Below, piece by piece: positions 26,921-37,696 of a stretch of 64,000 nt of DNA. Origin of the DNA: Rosenbergiella nectarea (lineage in GTDB: Bacteria > Pseudomonadota > Gammaproteobacteria > Enterobacterales > Enterobacteriaceae); assembly GCF_900111105.1 (NCBI RefSeq), contig NZ_FOGC01000001.1:534519-598518 (forward strand). Reading direction: 5' to 3'. The notes below the pieces were generated by a model. It saw only the letters and a list, made by a program, of their open reading frames with translations, had not been told where the DNA came from and did not search any database. The translations under genes were made by a program, and so were the position numbers. Within the stretch, counting starts at the first letter, position 1. Each line of letters begins with the position of its first letter.

Positions 26921-28348
26921 ATGAAAAAGAATATTTTATCACTCAGTATGGTTGCACTCAGTTTAAGTTTAGCATTGGGGTCAGTGAGCGTCACTGCGGC
27001 ACAAACCGCCTCGGCAGATAGCCAACAAATGCCGAGCCTCGCGCCGATGCTACAAAAAATCATGCCCTCCGTGGTGAGTATCAGTGTTGAAGGATCTACC
27101 ACTGTTAAAAACCAAGCGAATCAACAATTCCAGCAATTTTTTGGTGACATGACACCCTTTTGTCAGCAAGGTTCTCCTTTCATGAATTCACCGCTTTGCC
27201 AAATGCCTAACCAAGGTAGAGGCCAAGGCGGTCAGCAGGAGAAGTTTCGTGCGCTAGGGTCTGGAGTGGTGATTAATGCCCAAAAAGGTTACGTGGTGAC
27301 CAACAATCATGTGGTCGATAATGCCACTAAAATCACCGTTCAATTGAGTGATGGACGTCGATTTGATGCCAAAGTATTAGGTAAAGATCCTCGCTCCGAC
27401 ATCGCCTTAATCCAGCTTAAAGAAGCGACCAATTTGACCGCAATTAAGATGGCTGACTCTGATAATCTGCAAGTCGGCGATTATACTGTGGCGATTGGTA
27501 ACCCTTATGGATTGGGAGAGACTGTCACCTCGGGCATCGTCTCGGCACTCGGTCGCAGTGGATTAAATGTTGATAATTATGAGAACTTTATTCAAACCGA
27601 TGCCGCAATAAACCGCGGGAACTCTGGAGGGGCTTTAGTTAATCTCAATGGCGAGCTGATCGGTATCAATACTGCTATCCTTGCGCCAGATGGCGGTAAT
27701 ATTGGTATTGGCTTTGCTATCCCTAGCAATATGGTGAAAAACCTCACGGCACAGATGATCGAATATGGTCAGGTTAAGCGCGGGGAATTGGGCATCATGG
27801 GGACAGAACTCAACTCAGAGTTAGCTAAAGCTATTAATGTCAATGCACAGCGCGGGGGCTTTATTAGCCAAGTTTTACCTAACTCCTCAGCAGAAAAAGC
27901 GGGAATTAAACCGGGAGATGTCATTGTTTCGATGAACGGTAAGCCGTTGAATAGCTTTGCAGCCTTACGGGCAGAAGTCGGGTCACTCCCTGTCGGCACC
28001 AAGTTATCACTCGGTATTATCCGTGATGGTAAACCGGTAAATGTTACGCTCGAATTGCAACAAAGTCGCCAAGATAACGTTTCTTCAGCAACGATTTACG
28101 CTGGAATTGAAGGGGCAGAGTTAAGTAATTCAGTGAGTAACGGACAGAAAGGTGTACATGTGGATGCTGTTAAAGTTGGCTCAACTGCCGCACGCATTGG
28201 TTTACGCAAAGGCGATGTTATCCTTGGCATCAACCAGCAATCCATTGCTAACCTTGGTGAACTCCGTAAGGTATTAGATTCAAAACCTGCAGTGTTAGCC
28301 TTAAATATCAAGCGTGGAAACGACGTTTTATATTTACTTGCGCAATAA
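26921..28348 (+). CDS. degP: Periplasmic serine endoprotease DegP (HtrA)
   Basis: DegP is the periplasmic protease-chaperone that removes misfolded envelope proteins and protects outer-membrane proteins in transit. It has 475 residues. It has a Sec signal peptide (cleavage near VTAAQ), the LA loop with two cysteines (81 and 93), the catalytic triad His130 (TNNHVVD), Asp160 (RSDIALIQ) and Ser235 (RGNSGGAL), then two PDZ domains (about 285-370 and 390-470). The sigma-E-like promoter suggests envelope-stress induction, matching the presence of rseP and bamA later in the window. The regulator gene cdaR that follows in E. coli is absent. Confidence 0.97.
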   Translation: MKKNILSLSMVALSLSLALGSVSVTAAQTASADSQQMPSLAPMLQKIMPSVVSISVEGSTTVKNQANQQFQQFFGDMTPFCQQGSPFMNSPLCQMPNQGRGQGGQQEKFRALGSGVVINAQKGYVVTNNHVVDNATKITVQLSDGRRFDAKVLGKDPRSDIALIQLKEATNLTAIKMADSDNLQVGDYTVAIGNPYGLGETVTSGIVSALGRSGLNVDNYENFIQTDAAINRGNSGGALVNLNGELIGINTAILAPDGGNIGIGFAIPSNMVKNLTAQMIEYGQVKRGELGIMGTELNSELAKAINVNAQRGGFISQVLPNSSAEKAGIKPGDVIVSMNGKPLNSFAALRAEVGSLPVGTKLSLGIIRDGKPVNVTLELQQSRQDNVSSATIYAGIEGAELSNSVSNGQKGVHVDAVKVGSTAARIGLRKGDVILGINQQSIANLGELRKVLDSKPAVLALNIKRGNDVLYLLAQ

Positions 28349-28375
28349 AATACCCACTTTTTCAGGTTTTACTGT

Positions 28376-28400
28376 CAGCCCACATAGACTCTGTGGGCTG
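28376..28400 (+). terminator. Hairpin after degP
   Basis: A 9-bp stem CAGCCCACA/TGTGGGCTG with a 7-nt loop lies about 30 bp after degP. It lacks a T-run, so it may be an mRNA 3' stabilising hairpin or a weak terminator. Confidence 0.45.
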
Positions 28401-28462
28401 CGTAGAACAAGGGATGTCGTGATTTAGCCGACGCCAGGCTATGATTTTTTTTTCGAAAAGAG

Positions 28463-28492
28463 TTGTGTAATCGTTAAGAGTGTGGCTATTAT
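28463..28492 (+). promoter_or_regulatory. Promoter of the cspA-type gene
   Basis: TTGTGT (28463-28468) and TATTAT (28487-28492) are 18 bp apart. The expected transcription start, near 28499-28501, falls exactly at the beginning of the cold-box homology. Confidence 0.65.
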
Positions 28493-28498
28493 AGAGGC

Positions 28499-28671
28499 AT
28501 CGGTTTGTAGTACAGACCTTATGTAAGCAATTTTAGTAAAGCAGTCATCAGTTCAAGCGTTATCCATCGATATCCTTCCTCATGTGCCTTCTTCTAAGTG
28601 ACCATAAGCCATTTACTGTATAGCAGATCAGATTCGCCATTCTGAGCGAATCGATAAGTAAGGATTCAACG
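28499..28671 (+). ncRNA. cspA-type 5' leader (cold box / thermosensor)
   Basis: About 170 nt precede the cold-shock gene, similar to the 159-nt cspA leader of E. coli. It begins with CGGTTTGTAGTACAGACC, which differs from the E. coli cold box region by a small change in its centre. A second matching block, TTCAAGCGTTATC, lies at about 28551-28563. In E. coli this leader refolds at low temperature to expose the ribosome site and is subject to autoregulation by CspA. The leader is transcribed and part of the mRNA, not a separate gene. Confidence 0.75.
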
Positions 28672-28884
28672 ATGTCTAATAAAATGACTGGTTTAGTAAA
28701 GTGGTTTGATGCAGGTAAAGGCTTTGGTTTTATCTCTCCTGCAGATGGCAGTAAAGATGTGTTCGTTCACTTCTCTGCGATCCAAAGCAACGATTTTAAA
28801 ACGTTAGACGAAGGTCAAAAAGTCGAGTTCTCAATTGAGAGCGGCGCGAAAGGCCCTTCTGCTGCAAACGTTGTTGCTATCTAA
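28672..28884 (+). CDS. cspA: CspA family cold-shock protein
   Basis: This 70-residue single cold-shock domain binds single-stranded RNA/DNA and melts mRNA secondary structure. RNP1-like KGFGFI is at 16-21 and RNP2-like VFVHF at 30-34. The N-terminus [13 protein letters not shown] resembles CspA more than CspE, and the long cold-box leader supports a CspA-type cold-inducible gene. The ATG at 28672 is preceded by TAAGGA. In E. coli cspA is far from this site; here it sits between degP and yaeH. The exact paralogue name is an inference. Confidence 0.88.
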   Translation: MSNKMTGLVKWFDAGKGFGFISPADGSKDVFVHFSAIQSNDFKTLDEGQKVEFSIESGAKGPSAANVVAI

Positions 28885-28950
28885 TTTTTTAGATGCAGTG
28901 ATAGTTACGATAGCGATGAAGGTGTTGACCGGAGCAGTTAACTATCACAT

Positions 28951-28982
28951 AAAAAAATCCCGCGTAATGCGGGATTTTTTTT
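28951..28982. terminator. Bidirectional terminator between cspA and yaeH
   Basis: Seven A, stem ATCCCGC/GCGGGAT with a GTAAT loop, then eight T. It serves both convergent genes. Confidence 0.92.
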
Positions 28983-28990
28983 ATCTACGA

Positions 28991-29368
28991 TTACTTAAAG
29001 CGAGTAAGTCGATCGAGATCAGCTTCAATTTCCGCGATCTTATTAGAGACTACCGCCTCTAAATGACGCAGGTCTTCAAGGATTTTATTTTTCAAATCGA
29101 CCTCTAGTGGATTTTGTTGGCATAACTGATCCAGCTCTTCAATCACATAAGAGAGATTGGGGTTGATCCGTTGAGCCTCGTTTTCAGATAACTGTTCAGC
29201 TGACTCGCTTTGGCGAGGATATTTAAATTTGACGCTTTTCGCGAAAAACTCGCCTTTATCCTTCCTAAAATAAATCTTTAAAATATCGTGATGCGCTTCT
29301 TGGCGAAGATTGTAGCGATCGATTACTTCAGGATGGGTGATCCCTAAGCTTTTTAAATTATCAAACAT
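28991..29368 (-). CDS. yaeH: UPF0325 family protein YaeH
   Basis: This 125-residue cytosolic protein of unknown function shows the family blocks [25 protein letters not shown] and [16 protein letters not shown], and a coiled-coil-like C-terminal helix ([22 protein letters not shown]). The ATG at 29368 with GAGGTT upstream matches the E. coli start. It lies next to dapD as in E. coli. Confidence 0.93.
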   Translation of the reverse strand: MFDNLKSLGITHPEVIDRYNLRQEAHHDILKIYFRKDKGEFFAKSVKFKYPRQSESAEQLSENEAQRINPNLSYVIEELDQLCQQNPLEVDLKNKILEDLRHLEAVVSNKIAEIEADLDRLTRFK

Positions 29369-29438
29369 AGTTGTTAACCTCTTGAGTTCACCTTTGTCAA
29401 AAATCAATCACATCATAGACAAGAAGCGAGTGGATCAA

Positions 29439-30266
29439 TTAATCGTCAATGCTACGAAGTAATTCGTTCACGCCAACTTTGGCGCGGGTTTTCGCATCAA
29501 CTTTCTTCACGATAACGGCACAGTATAGGCTGTGACTACCGTCCTTGGCTGGCATGCTACCAGAAACGACTACTGAGCCAGCTGGAACACGGCCAAAGAA
29601 GACTTCACCGGTTTCACGATCATAGATACGCGTACTTTGGCTAATATAAACGCCCATGGAAATAACCGAACCCTCTTCGACGATGACACCTTCTACAATT
29701 TCAGAACGTGCGCCAATAAAGCAGTTATCTTCGATGATAGTAGGATTTGCTTGAAGCGGCTCTAATACCCCGCCAATCCCTACACCACCTGAAAGGTGAA
29801 CATTTTTACCGATTTGCGCACAAGAGCCAACGGTCACCCAAGTATCGACCATTGTCCCTTCATCGACATAAGCACCAATATTGACATAGGAAGGCATTAG
29901 CACGGTGTTACGGGCAATATACGCCCCTTGACGGACGGCTGCGGGTGGGACAACACGTAAGCCTTCTTGACGGAAACGAGCGTCATCGTAGTCTGCAAAT
30001 TTTAAAGGGACTTTATCGAAATAACGGGTTTCAGCCCCATCCATCACTTGGTTATCATTGATGCGAAACGATAGAAGAACTGCTTTTTTAAGCCACTGAT
30101 GCGTTACCCACTCACCGTCGATTTTCTCGGCGACACGTACTTCACCTTTATCGATCAGTTGAATGATCTGATTTACGGCATCGCGCGTTTCGCTATCAAC
30201 GTTGTTAGGCGTGATTTCTGCACGGCGTTCAAAAGCAGCTTCGATGATTTTTTCTAACTGTTGCAT
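29439..30266 (-). CDS. dapD: 2,3,4,5-tetrahydropyridine-2,6-dicarboxylate N-succinyltransferase
   Basis: DapD is the succinylating step of the lysine/diaminopimelate pathway, using succinyl-CoA. The 275-residue left-handed beta-helix enzyme shows the hexapeptide-repeat section from about 105 to 230 and the acyl-acceptor region [15 protein letters not shown]. The second of two adjacent ATGs (30266) is chosen because GGGA lies 7 nt before it and the product then starts MQQLEKI as in E. coli. glnD lies upstream with about 100 bp between. Confidence 0.96.
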   Translation of the reverse strand: MQQLEKIIEAAFERRAEITPNNVDSETRDAVNQIIQLIDKGEVRVAEKIDGEWVTHQWLKKAVLLSFRINDNQVMDGAETRYFDKVPLKFADYDDARFRQEGLRVVPPAAVRQGAYIARNTVLMPSYVNIGAYVDEGTMVDTWVTVGSCAQIGKNVHLSGGVGIGGVLEPLQANPTIIEDNCFIGARSEIVEGVIVEEGSVISMGVYISQSTRIYDRETGEVFFGRVPAGSVVVSGSMPAKDGSHSLYCAVIVKKVDAKTRAKVGVNELLRSIDD

Positions 30267-30329
30267 CATAATTTCCCAAAAATTCTCATTGTCTAAGTAA
30301 GCAGTAAATAAAACTTAACTACCAGTGTG

Positions 30330-30353
30330 GGGTAAAGCATCAACACTTTACCC
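30330..30353. other. Inverted repeat between glnD and dapD
   Basis: GGGTAAAG and CTTTACCC flank an 8-nt loop in the glnD-dapD gap. No T-run follows; it may be a weak terminator or mRNA processing hairpin. Confidence 0.35.
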
Positions 30354-30371
30354 ATTACGATCTTCCTTGAA

Positions 30372-33023
30372 CTACATTTTATCGGTTGGATTGAGGGTCT
30401 CTGTCAACCTTTGACGTAACTGCTCGCGCATTTTTTTACTCAATCCTCGGCGTTCGTTGTCTGCAAGAATAAATAAATCTTCAACACGCTCACCAATTGT
30501 ACTGATACGGGCGCCGTGGAGTGATATATCAAGCTCAGCAAATATCGCGCCAATCTGCGCCAGTAGTCCGGGCTGATCTAAAGCAACAAGCTCCAAATAT
30601 GTTCTGCGGTCCGTATGCCCCGGTAAATAATGCACCCGCGTTTCAACGGTAAAGTGGCGCAAGCGTGACGAAGTCCGTCTCGTTTTCGGTATTGTCCATT
30701 TCTCTTGCTGTAAGGATTGCGTCAGACCTTGGATGATTGAGGCATGACGATCCTGCGCTAAAGGGGAACCTTCTGGCTCTAAGACAATAAAAGTATCCAT
30801 CGCCATACCATCACGGTTAGTAAAAATTTGTGCGTCGTGAACACTTAAATTTCTTCTGTCTAATTCACCGGCAACGGTGGCGAATAAATAGGCGCGGTCT
30901 GGACTCCAAATAAATATCTCTGTCCCGCCCCGGGCGGATTGTGGGCTAATTAATACTAACGGCTCGGACAACGTATGATTGAGCAAATGCTGTGCATGCC
31001 AAGCTAATTGTGTCGGAGTATGGCGTAAGAAATAATCTGCTCGACAACGATTCCATAAATGGAACAGGCGATTTTCGTCCACATCGTTCATGCGTAATAG
31101 CGCTAGCGCTTGTTGGCGGTTATGTCTAACACGAGAACGGAGGTCGGGCCGTTTATCTTTGCCACGACGCAGCTGTTTTTCGGTTGCAAAGAAGAGTTCA
31201 CGTAATAAGCTCTGTTTCCAGCTATTCCACAGGCTCTCATTGGTTGCACAAATATCAGCCACTGTTAGGCAGGTCAGGAACTTAAGTTGGCGCTCATTGA
31301 CCATTATTTCTGAGAATTGACGAATAACTTCGGGGTCTTGAATATCTCGACGTTGCGCAGTGACTGACATCAAAAGATGATGTTCGACCAGCCAAGCAAT
31401 CAGTGCACTGTCGCGTGAATTAAGCTGATGCAGCCTGGCAAAGGCGTAAACATCCTCTGCACCCAGTAAACTATGGTCGCCCCCGCGACCCTTGGCAATA
31501 TCGTGGAAGATAGCGGCGATGATTAAAATCAGGTGATTGGGTGAACGTTGCCAAATTTCTACACACAACGGGTGCTGAGGTCGGACGTCTTCTCTGCCGA
31601 AACTTTCGAGCTTCTGCAGCACCCGCATAGTGTGTTCATCAACGGTGTAGGCGTGGAACAGATCAAACTGCATCTGACCGACTATCGACTCCCATTGCGG
31701 CAGATAGGCTGCTAACACACCATGATGGTGCATCGGCATCAACGCTCGACTCACCGCGCCGCTACTCCCTAAAATTTCGAGAAACAGAGGTCTGGCGGCC
31801 GCTATATCGCATAGCGGTTTTTCCAACTGCTGCAGCGCCAACCGAAGTTGACGCAGCGTAGCTGAATAGATTCCGGTGATTTCTGGATGGCGAACCATCA
31901 CTAGAAACATTTTTAAGATCGTTTCTGACGATTGCGTAAAGCTCTGGCTATCCCGTAGTTCAATCAGGTCTCCCCTTAAGCGGAAAAGGTCATCGATAGG
32001 GCGGGGACGTTCGGTGGTCGGTAGAGTGAGAATGGCTTCATCAAACAACTGTAATAACATCGTATTCAGCTCGCGGATACGACGGGTCACTCGATAGTAG
32101 TCCTTCATCATCTTTTCAACGGGGGTATTACCTTCGCCAAGGTAATTCAGGCGTGTTGCGACAGAGAGCTGGCGATCGAACAACAACCGATTGTCATAGC
32201 GCGTTAAGGTTTGATGCAAGGCAAAACGTAACCGCCAGAGGAATGATTGACATTTTTTAAGTTCATCGCGTTCTTCGACGGTAAGAAACCCAAATTGCAC
32301 CATATTGTCTAAGGATGTTGCGCCGAAGTGGCGGTGTGCAACCCATTGCAACATATGAATGTCACGTAATCCCCCCGGGCTACTTTTAATATCGGGCTCT
32401 AAATTATAACTGGTGCCGTGATAGCGAAGATGGCGCTCGGTTTGCTCTTTAATTTTTGCTGAGAAAAAGTGGACTGAAGGCCAGAACTCTTCGCTGAAGA
32501 TATTCTTTTGAAGTTCAAGAAATAGCGAGACATCGCCGATCAACATTCTTGATTCAATCAAATTGGTGGCAATGGTTAAGTCTGCCAGGCCCTCAGTTAG
32601 ACACTCATCAAGTGTGCGAACGCTTTGCCCCACTTCAAGCTTTACATCCCAGAGCAGGGTAATAAGTTCACTAACATGCTGGGCTTGATGCTCAGTAAGG
32701 GGCTGGCGGCTAATAATTAATAGATCAATGTCTGAAAGGGGCAGCAATTCTTGACGGCCATAGCCTCCGACGGCGACTAACGCGAGTTCCGGAGATTCGC
32801 TTAAGTGATACAATTTCCAGAGCCGCTGCAAGAGATGATCGATAAAAAGACTTCGTGCAACGATAAGTTCTTCAACGGCTACACCTTGATCAAAAGCTTC
32901 AGCGGAGAGTTGCTGAAAGCGGTCAAGAGCGGCTTTTATACTATCACGCTGCAATTGGTCGTCTTGCCAACTCTCTGGAACGTGGATTAATGCAGTCAAA
33001 GCTTGAGGAACAGGCACGCTCAT
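30372..33023 (-). CDS. glnD: Bifunctional uridylyltransferase/uridylyl-removing enzyme GlnD
   Basis: GlnD senses glutamine and uridylylates or deuridylylates the PII proteins, setting nitrogen assimilation. It has 883 residues, close to the E. coli 890. The nucleotidyltransferase motif [18 protein letters not shown] lies near residue 90, the HD hydrolase centre [14 protein letters not shown] near 510, and two ACT domains bind glutamine in the last 200 residues ([12 protein letters not shown] and [14 protein letters not shown]). map lies upstream in the same direction with a terminator between. Confidence 0.96.
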   Translation of the reverse strand: MSVPVPQALTALIHVPESWQDDQLQRDSIKAALDRFQQLSAEAFDQGVAVEELIVARSLFIDHLLQRLWKLYHLSESPELALVAVGGYGRQELLPLSDIDLLIISRQPLTEHQAQHVSELITLLWDVKLEVGQSVRTLDECLTEGLADLTIATNLIESRMLIGDVSLFLELQKNIFSEEFWPSVHFFSAKIKEQTERHLRYHGTSYNLEPDIKSSPGGLRDIHMLQWVAHRHFGATSLDNMVQFGFLTVEERDELKKCQSFLWRLRFALHQTLTRYDNRLLFDRQLSVATRLNYLGEGNTPVEKMMKDYYRVTRRIRELNTMLLQLFDEAILTLPTTERPRPIDDLFRLRGDLIELRDSQSFTQSSETILKMFLVMVRHPEITGIYSATLRQLRLALQQLEKPLCDIAAARPLFLEILGSSGAVSRALMPMHHHGVLAAYLPQWESIVGQMQFDLFHAYTVDEHTMRVLQKLESFGREDVRPQHPLCVEIWQRSPNHLILIIAAIFHDIAKGRGGDHSLLGAEDVYAFARLHQLNSRDSALIAWLVEHHLLMSVTAQRRDIQDPEVIRQFSEIMVNERQLKFLTCLTVADICATNESLWNSWKQSLLRELFFATEKQLRRGKDKRPDLRSRVRHNRQQALALLRMNDVDENRLFHLWNRCRADYFLRHTPTQLAWHAQHLLNHTLSEPLVLISPQSARGGTEIFIWSPDRAYLFATVAGELDRRNLSVHDAQIFTNRDGMAMDTFIVLEPEGSPLAQDRHASIIQGLTQSLQQEKWTIPKTRRTSSRLRHFTVETRVHYLPGHTDRRTYLELVALDQPGLLAQIGAIFAELDISLHGARISTIGERVEDLFILADNERRGLSKKMREQLRQRLTETLNPTDKM

Positions 33024-33040
33024 TTACTTATTCTCATCAT

Positions 33041-33067
33041 AAAAAAAGCCGGCAGGTTGCCGGCTTT
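33041..33067 (-). terminator. Rho-independent terminator of map
   Basis: Read on the minus strand: AAAGCCGGCA, ACC, TGCCGGCTTT and a T-run of seven. It lies 25 bp after the map stop and just before glnD. Confidence 0.9.
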
Positions 33068-33091
33068 ATGATTAATTCAGTAAGATCTTAC

Positions 33092-33880
33092 TTAGTTAAC
33101 TAACACCGCAGGTAGGGTTTCATCTTTACGAAGCGTTAAAATCTCACAGCCAGTATCTGTGACCACAATAGTATGCTCGTATTGTGCAGACAAGCTTCGA
33201 TCTTTAGTTTTTACTGTCCAACCATCTTTCATGCTGCGAATACGATAGTCACCAGCGTTAACCATCGGTTCGATAGTAAACGTCATCCCTGCTTGCAACA
33301 GCACACCTTGATCATCGGCATCGTAGTGCAACACTTGTGGCTCTTCGTGGAAGCCTTTACCGATACCGTGGCCGCAATATTCACGGACTACAGAGAAGTT
33401 TTGGGCTTCAACAAACTTCTGAATTTCTTTACCCAGAGTACGTAAGCGAATACCCGGTTTCACCAAACGTAATGCCAGATAAAGACTTTCTTGAGTAATT
33501 TTACACAGACGCTCACCCAGAATAGTCGGTTTACCCACGATAAACATCATTGAGGTATCGCCGTGATACTCGTCTTTGATTACGGTGACGTCGATATTGA
33601 CGATATCGCCTTCTTTTAATAAGCGTTCGTCGCTGGGAATACCATGGCAAACCACCTCATTGATAGAGATGCAGACGGATTTTGGGAAGCCGTGATAACC
33701 CAAACATGCTGAGACTGCTTGCTGCTGTTCGGTAATATACGTCGCGCAGATGCGATCTAGCTCACCCGTGGATATACCGGGTTTAATGTGTGCACCAATC
33801 ATTTCCAGCACTTCAGCGGCAAGACGGCCTGCCACACGCATTTTTTCGATTTCTTCAGGTGTTTTAATTGAGATAGCCAT
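33092..33880 (-). CDS. map: Type I methionine aminopeptidase
   Basis: Map removes the initiator methionine from nascent proteins when the second residue is small. It has 262 residues. The two-metal ligands can be seen in NIDVTVIKDEYHGDTS (Asp97 and Asp108), GHGIGKGFHEEP, FTIEPMV and QYEHTIVV. The ATG at 33880 with GGAAAC upstream gives MAISIKTPE as in E. coli; five extra N-terminal residues are rejected. It is divergent from rpsB. Confidence 0.97.
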   Translation of the reverse strand: MAISIKTPEEIEKMRVAGRLAAEVLEMIGAHIKPGISTGELDRICATYITEQQQAVSACLGYHGFPKSVCISINEVVCHGIPSDERLLKEGDIVNIDVTVIKDEYHGDTSMMFIVGKPTILGERLCKITQESLYLALRLVKPGIRLRTLGKEIQKFVEAQNFSVVREYCGHGIGKGFHEEPQVLHYDADDQGVLLQAGMTFTIEPMVNAGDYRIRSMKDGWTVKTKDRSLSAQYEHTIVVTDTGCEILTLRKDETLPAVLVN

Positions 33881-34045
33881 AAATTTCGTTTCCAAAGTAG
33901 CCAGAATACACAGTGCTGGCGATTACCTAATAATTGCGACATAGGTTAACACAGGCTGCCCCTGCGCTGCCAATATCCCCGTCGTAAAGCACTATTGAAG
34001 TCTCTAAAAAGTGAACAAAATATAGCACCAAGGACTATTTTATGG

Positions 34046-34051
34046 TATAAA
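34046..34051 (+). promoter_or_regulatory. Likely -10 of the rpsB promoter
   Basis: TATAAA at 34046-34051 is followed by the GC-rich stretch GCGCGCCG, the discriminator type of stringently controlled ribosomal promoters. The -35 region is weak. Confidence 0.45.
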
Positions 34052-34059
34052 GCGCGCCG

Positions 34060-34976
<917 letters not shown>

Positions 34977-35020
34977 TAATCTTTACTCGAAAGAGTACTG
35001 GCATCAGATGTAATCTGTCA

Positions 35021-35040
35021 GGGGCCAGCAATGGCCCCTT
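35021..35040 (+). terminator. Attenuator-like hairpin between rpsB and tsf
   Basis: The stem GGGGCCA/TGGCCCC with a 4-nt loop is followed by only two T. E. coli has a partial terminator at the same place, thought to set the S2/EF-Ts ratio. Confidence 0.6.
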
Positions 35041-35160
35041 CGTATATTCAATGTATTGAACGTCCTCTTATCGTTTGATACATATCCACTCCTACGAAAA
35101 TGATGCTGTTTAGGCCCAATAATGGAAGTAAACAGGTCACAGTTAACCGAGGAAAATAGA

Positions 35161-36012
35161 ATGGCTGAAATTACCGCTGCTCTGGTAAAAGAACTGCGTG
35201 AGCGTACTGGCGCAGGCATGATGGATTGTAAAAAAGCGCTGACTGAAGCGAGTGGCGACATCGAGCTTGCAATCGAAAACATGCGTAAATCTGGTGCGAT
35301 CAAAGCGGCTAAAAAAGCGGGTAACGTCGCAGCAGATGGCGTGATCAAAACTAAGATTGCTGGCGATTTCGCTGTAATCTTAGAAGTTAACTGCCAAACT
35401 GACTTCGTTGCTAAAGATGCTGGTTTCCAAGCGTTCGCTGATAAAGTGTTAGACGCTGCAGCTGCTGATAAAGTAGCGGATGTTGAAGTATTAAAAGCGC
35501 AATTCGAAGAAGAGCGCGTTGCACTAGTCGCTAAAATTGGCGAAAACATCAACATCCGTCGCGTTGCAGTACTAGAAGGCGACGTTTTAGGTAGCTACCT
35601 GCACGGTGCTCGTATCGGTGTTGTTGTCGCAGCAACCGGTGCAGACGAAGAGCTGGTCAAGCAAATTGCTATGCACATCGCTGCAAGCAAGCCAGAATTC
35701 GTTAAGCCTGAAGACGTTTCTGCTGAAGTTGTTGAGAAAGAGTACCAAGTACAGCTCGACATCGCGATGCAATCTGGTAAGCCCAAAGAAATCGCAGAAA
35801 AAATGGTTAAAGGCCGTATGGAGAAGTTCACCGGTGAAGTCTCACTGACTGGACAAAGCTTCGTTATGGATCCAAGCAAAACTGTTGGTCAACTGCTGAA
35901 AGAAAAAGGCGCTGACGTAACGGGCTTTATCCGCTTTGAAGTGGGTGAAGGTATTGAGAAAGTTGAGACTGATTTCGCTGCTGAAGTTGCAGCAATGTCT
36001 AAGCAGTCTTAA
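35161..36012 (+). CDS. tsf: Elongation factor Ts
   Basis: EF-Ts is the nucleotide exchange factor for EF-Tu. It has 283 residues. The UBA-like N-terminus with [17 protein letters not shown], the core TDFVAKD segment that contacts EF-Tu, and the C-terminal module are present. The ATG at 35161 follows GAGGAAA. It is second in the rpsB operon and followed by a strong terminator. Confidence 0.98.
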   Translation: MAEITAALVKELRERTGAGMMDCKKALTEASGDIELAIENMRKSGAIKAAKKAGNVAADGVIKTKIAGDFAVILEVNCQTDFVAKDAGFQAFADKVLDAAAADKVADVEVLKAQFEEERVALVAKIGENINIRRVAVLEGDVLGSYLHGARIGVVVAATGADEELVKQIAMHIAASKPEFVKPEDVSAEVVEKEYQVQLDIAMQSGKPKEIAEKMVKGRMEKFTGEVSLTGQSFVMDPSKTVGQLLKEKGADVTGFIRFEVGEGIEKVETDFAAEVAAMSKQS

Positions 36013-36016
36013 TGCT

Positions 36017-36048
36017 AAAAAGAACCGCCAGTCAGGCGGTTCTTTTTT
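36017..36048 (+). terminator. Rho-independent terminator of rpsB-tsf
   Basis: The stem AAGAACCGCC/GGCGGTTCTT with a 5-nt loop is followed by a T-run, just after the tsf stop. Confidence 0.93.
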
Positions 36049-36163
36049 GTCAAAGGTAACACTATCCGATTTTTTCTCATTCTGTTTTTTTCAACGAAAA
36101 ATATGGGATGATTAACCCGAAAACCACTCCTATTATTCAGCCAATTTCCGGGAATAAACTATT

Positions 36164-36889
36164 ATGGCGACGAACGCAAAACCTGTATATCAACGTATTC
36201 TTCTAAAACTGAGTGGCGAAGCGCTTCAGGGGACTGAAGGGTTTGGAATTGATGCGAGTATCTTAGACCGCATGGCTCAGGAAGTTAAAGAGTTAGTCGA
36301 ACTTGGTATCCAGGTCGGTGTCGTTATTGGAGGCGGCAATTTATTCCGTGGAGCCGGTCTAGCGAAAGCGGGTATGAACCGTGTTGTCGGCGATCACATG
36401 GGAATGCTCGCGACGGTAATGAATGGCTTGGCGATGCGTGATGCACTTCATCGTGCATACGTCAATGCTCGCTTAATGTCAGCCATTCCTTTGAACGGTG
36501 TATGTGATAACTATAGCTGGGCAGAAGCCATTAGCTTGTTGCGCCAAAATAAAGTCGTTATCTTCTCGGCAGGTACGGGAAATCCGTTCTTCACCACCGA
36601 CTCTGCTGCATGTCTGCGCGGTATCGAAATTGAAGCAGACGTCGTCTTAAAAGCAACAAAAGTTGACGGAGTCTTTTCTGCCGATCCCGTCCAATTCCCT
36701 GATGCAGTGCTTCACGATAAAATCAGTTATCAAGATGTCTTAGAACGCGAGCTGAAAGTGATGGACCTCGCTGCATTTACGCTAGCGCGTGACCATAATT
36801 TACCGATCCGTGTTTTCAACATGAACAAGCCAGGTGCGCTACGCCGCGTTGTAATGGGCGAAAATGAAGGCACATTAATTTCGCAATAA
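36164..36889 (+). CDS. pyrH: UMP kinase
   Basis: PyrH phosphorylates UMP to UDP in pyrimidine synthesis. It is a hexameric amino-acid-kinase-fold enzyme distinct from eukaryotic UMP kinases. It has 241 residues, the same as E. coli. Glycine-rich [10 protein letters not shown] and [11 protein letters not shown], and the UMP site [13 protein letters not shown], are intact. It has its own promoter region after the tsf terminator; frr follows. Confidence 0.98.
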   Translation: MATNAKPVYQRILLKLSGEALQGTEGFGIDASILDRMAQEVKELVELGIQVGVVIGGGNLFRGAGLAKAGMNRVVGDHMGMLATVMNGLAMRDALHRAYVNARLMSAIPLNGVCDNYSWAEAISLLRQNKVVIFSAGTGNPFFTTDSAACLRGIEIEADVVLKATKVDGVFSADPVQFPDAVLHDKISYQDVLERELKVMDLAAFTLARDHNLPIRVFNMNKPGALRRVVMGENEGTLISQ

Positions 36890-37019
36890 TTCCTGTGTCT
36901 TAGAAAATAAGGTATATTCTGGTAGAGATAAGTTCGTTCGGGGCTGTCGGCCAGAGTGACAGGTAAAGTGAATAACTTCGAGAGTTATCGAAGTGCATTA
37001 ACAATCCAAGGGTTTTAAC

Positions 37020-37577
37020 GTGATTAACGATATTAAAAAAGATGCTGAAGTCCGCATGGACAAATGCGTCGAAGCATTCAAAACAGCAATCAGCAAAATT
37101 CGTACCGGACGTGCGTCCCCGTCACTACTGGATGGTATTGTCGTAGAATACTACGGTACCCCTACGCCACTGCGCCAATTAGCCAGTGTCACGGTAGAAG
37201 ATTCACGAACGTTGAAGATCAACGTGTTTGATCGTTCTATGGGCCCGGCAGTCGAAAAAGCGATTATGGCGTCAGACTTGGGATTAAACCCAAGTTCTGC
37301 AGGGGCTGATATTCGTGTGCCACTTCCCGCGCTGACGGAAGAGCGTCGTAAAGACTTAATCAAGATTGTTCGAGCAGAAGCTGAGCAAGGTCGTGTCTCG
37401 GTTCGTAACGTACGTCGTGACGCGAATGATAAAGTGAAGGCATTATTAAAAGATAAAGAAATCAGTGAAGATGACGATCGTCGCTCACAAGATGATGTTC
37501 AAAAGCTTACTGATGTGAGCATCAAAAAAGTTGATGCCGCACTTGCGGATAAAGAGAAAGAACTTCTCGATTTCTAA
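37020..37577 (+). CDS. frr: Ribosome recycling factor
   Basis: RRF splits post-termination ribosomes with EF-G. It has 185 residues. The tRNA-like shape is encoded by the long-helix blocks [25 protein letters not shown] and [18 protein letters not shown]. It starts at a GTG (37020) with AAGGG upstream, as in E. coli, where frr also uses GTG. Confidence 0.98.
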   Translation: MINDIKKDAEVRMDKCVEAFKTAISKIRTGRASPSLLDGIVVEYYGTPTPLRQLASVTVEDSRTLKINVFDRSMGPAVEKAIMASDLGLNPSSAGADIRVPLPALTEERRKDLIKIVRAEAEQGRVSVRNVRRDANDKVKALLKDKEISEDDDRRSQDDVQKLTDVSIKKVDAALADKEKELLDF

Positions 37578-37595
37578 GCATTAATTCTGCTTCAC

Positions 37596-37641
37596 AACGC
37601 CGTAATGAAGGCTCAGCGATTGAGTTTTCTTACGGCGTTTT
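37596..37641 (+). terminator. Terminator of frr
   Basis: A 10-bp outer stem AACGCCGTAA/TTACGGCGTT encloses an inner CTCA/TGAG stem and is followed by a T-rich tail. It lies about 20 bp after frr. Confidence 0.8.
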
Positions 37642-37696
37642 GTTTATGTCATTTAGGAATGATGGGTTCTCACCTCACTAAGAGAATGGAAAATCA

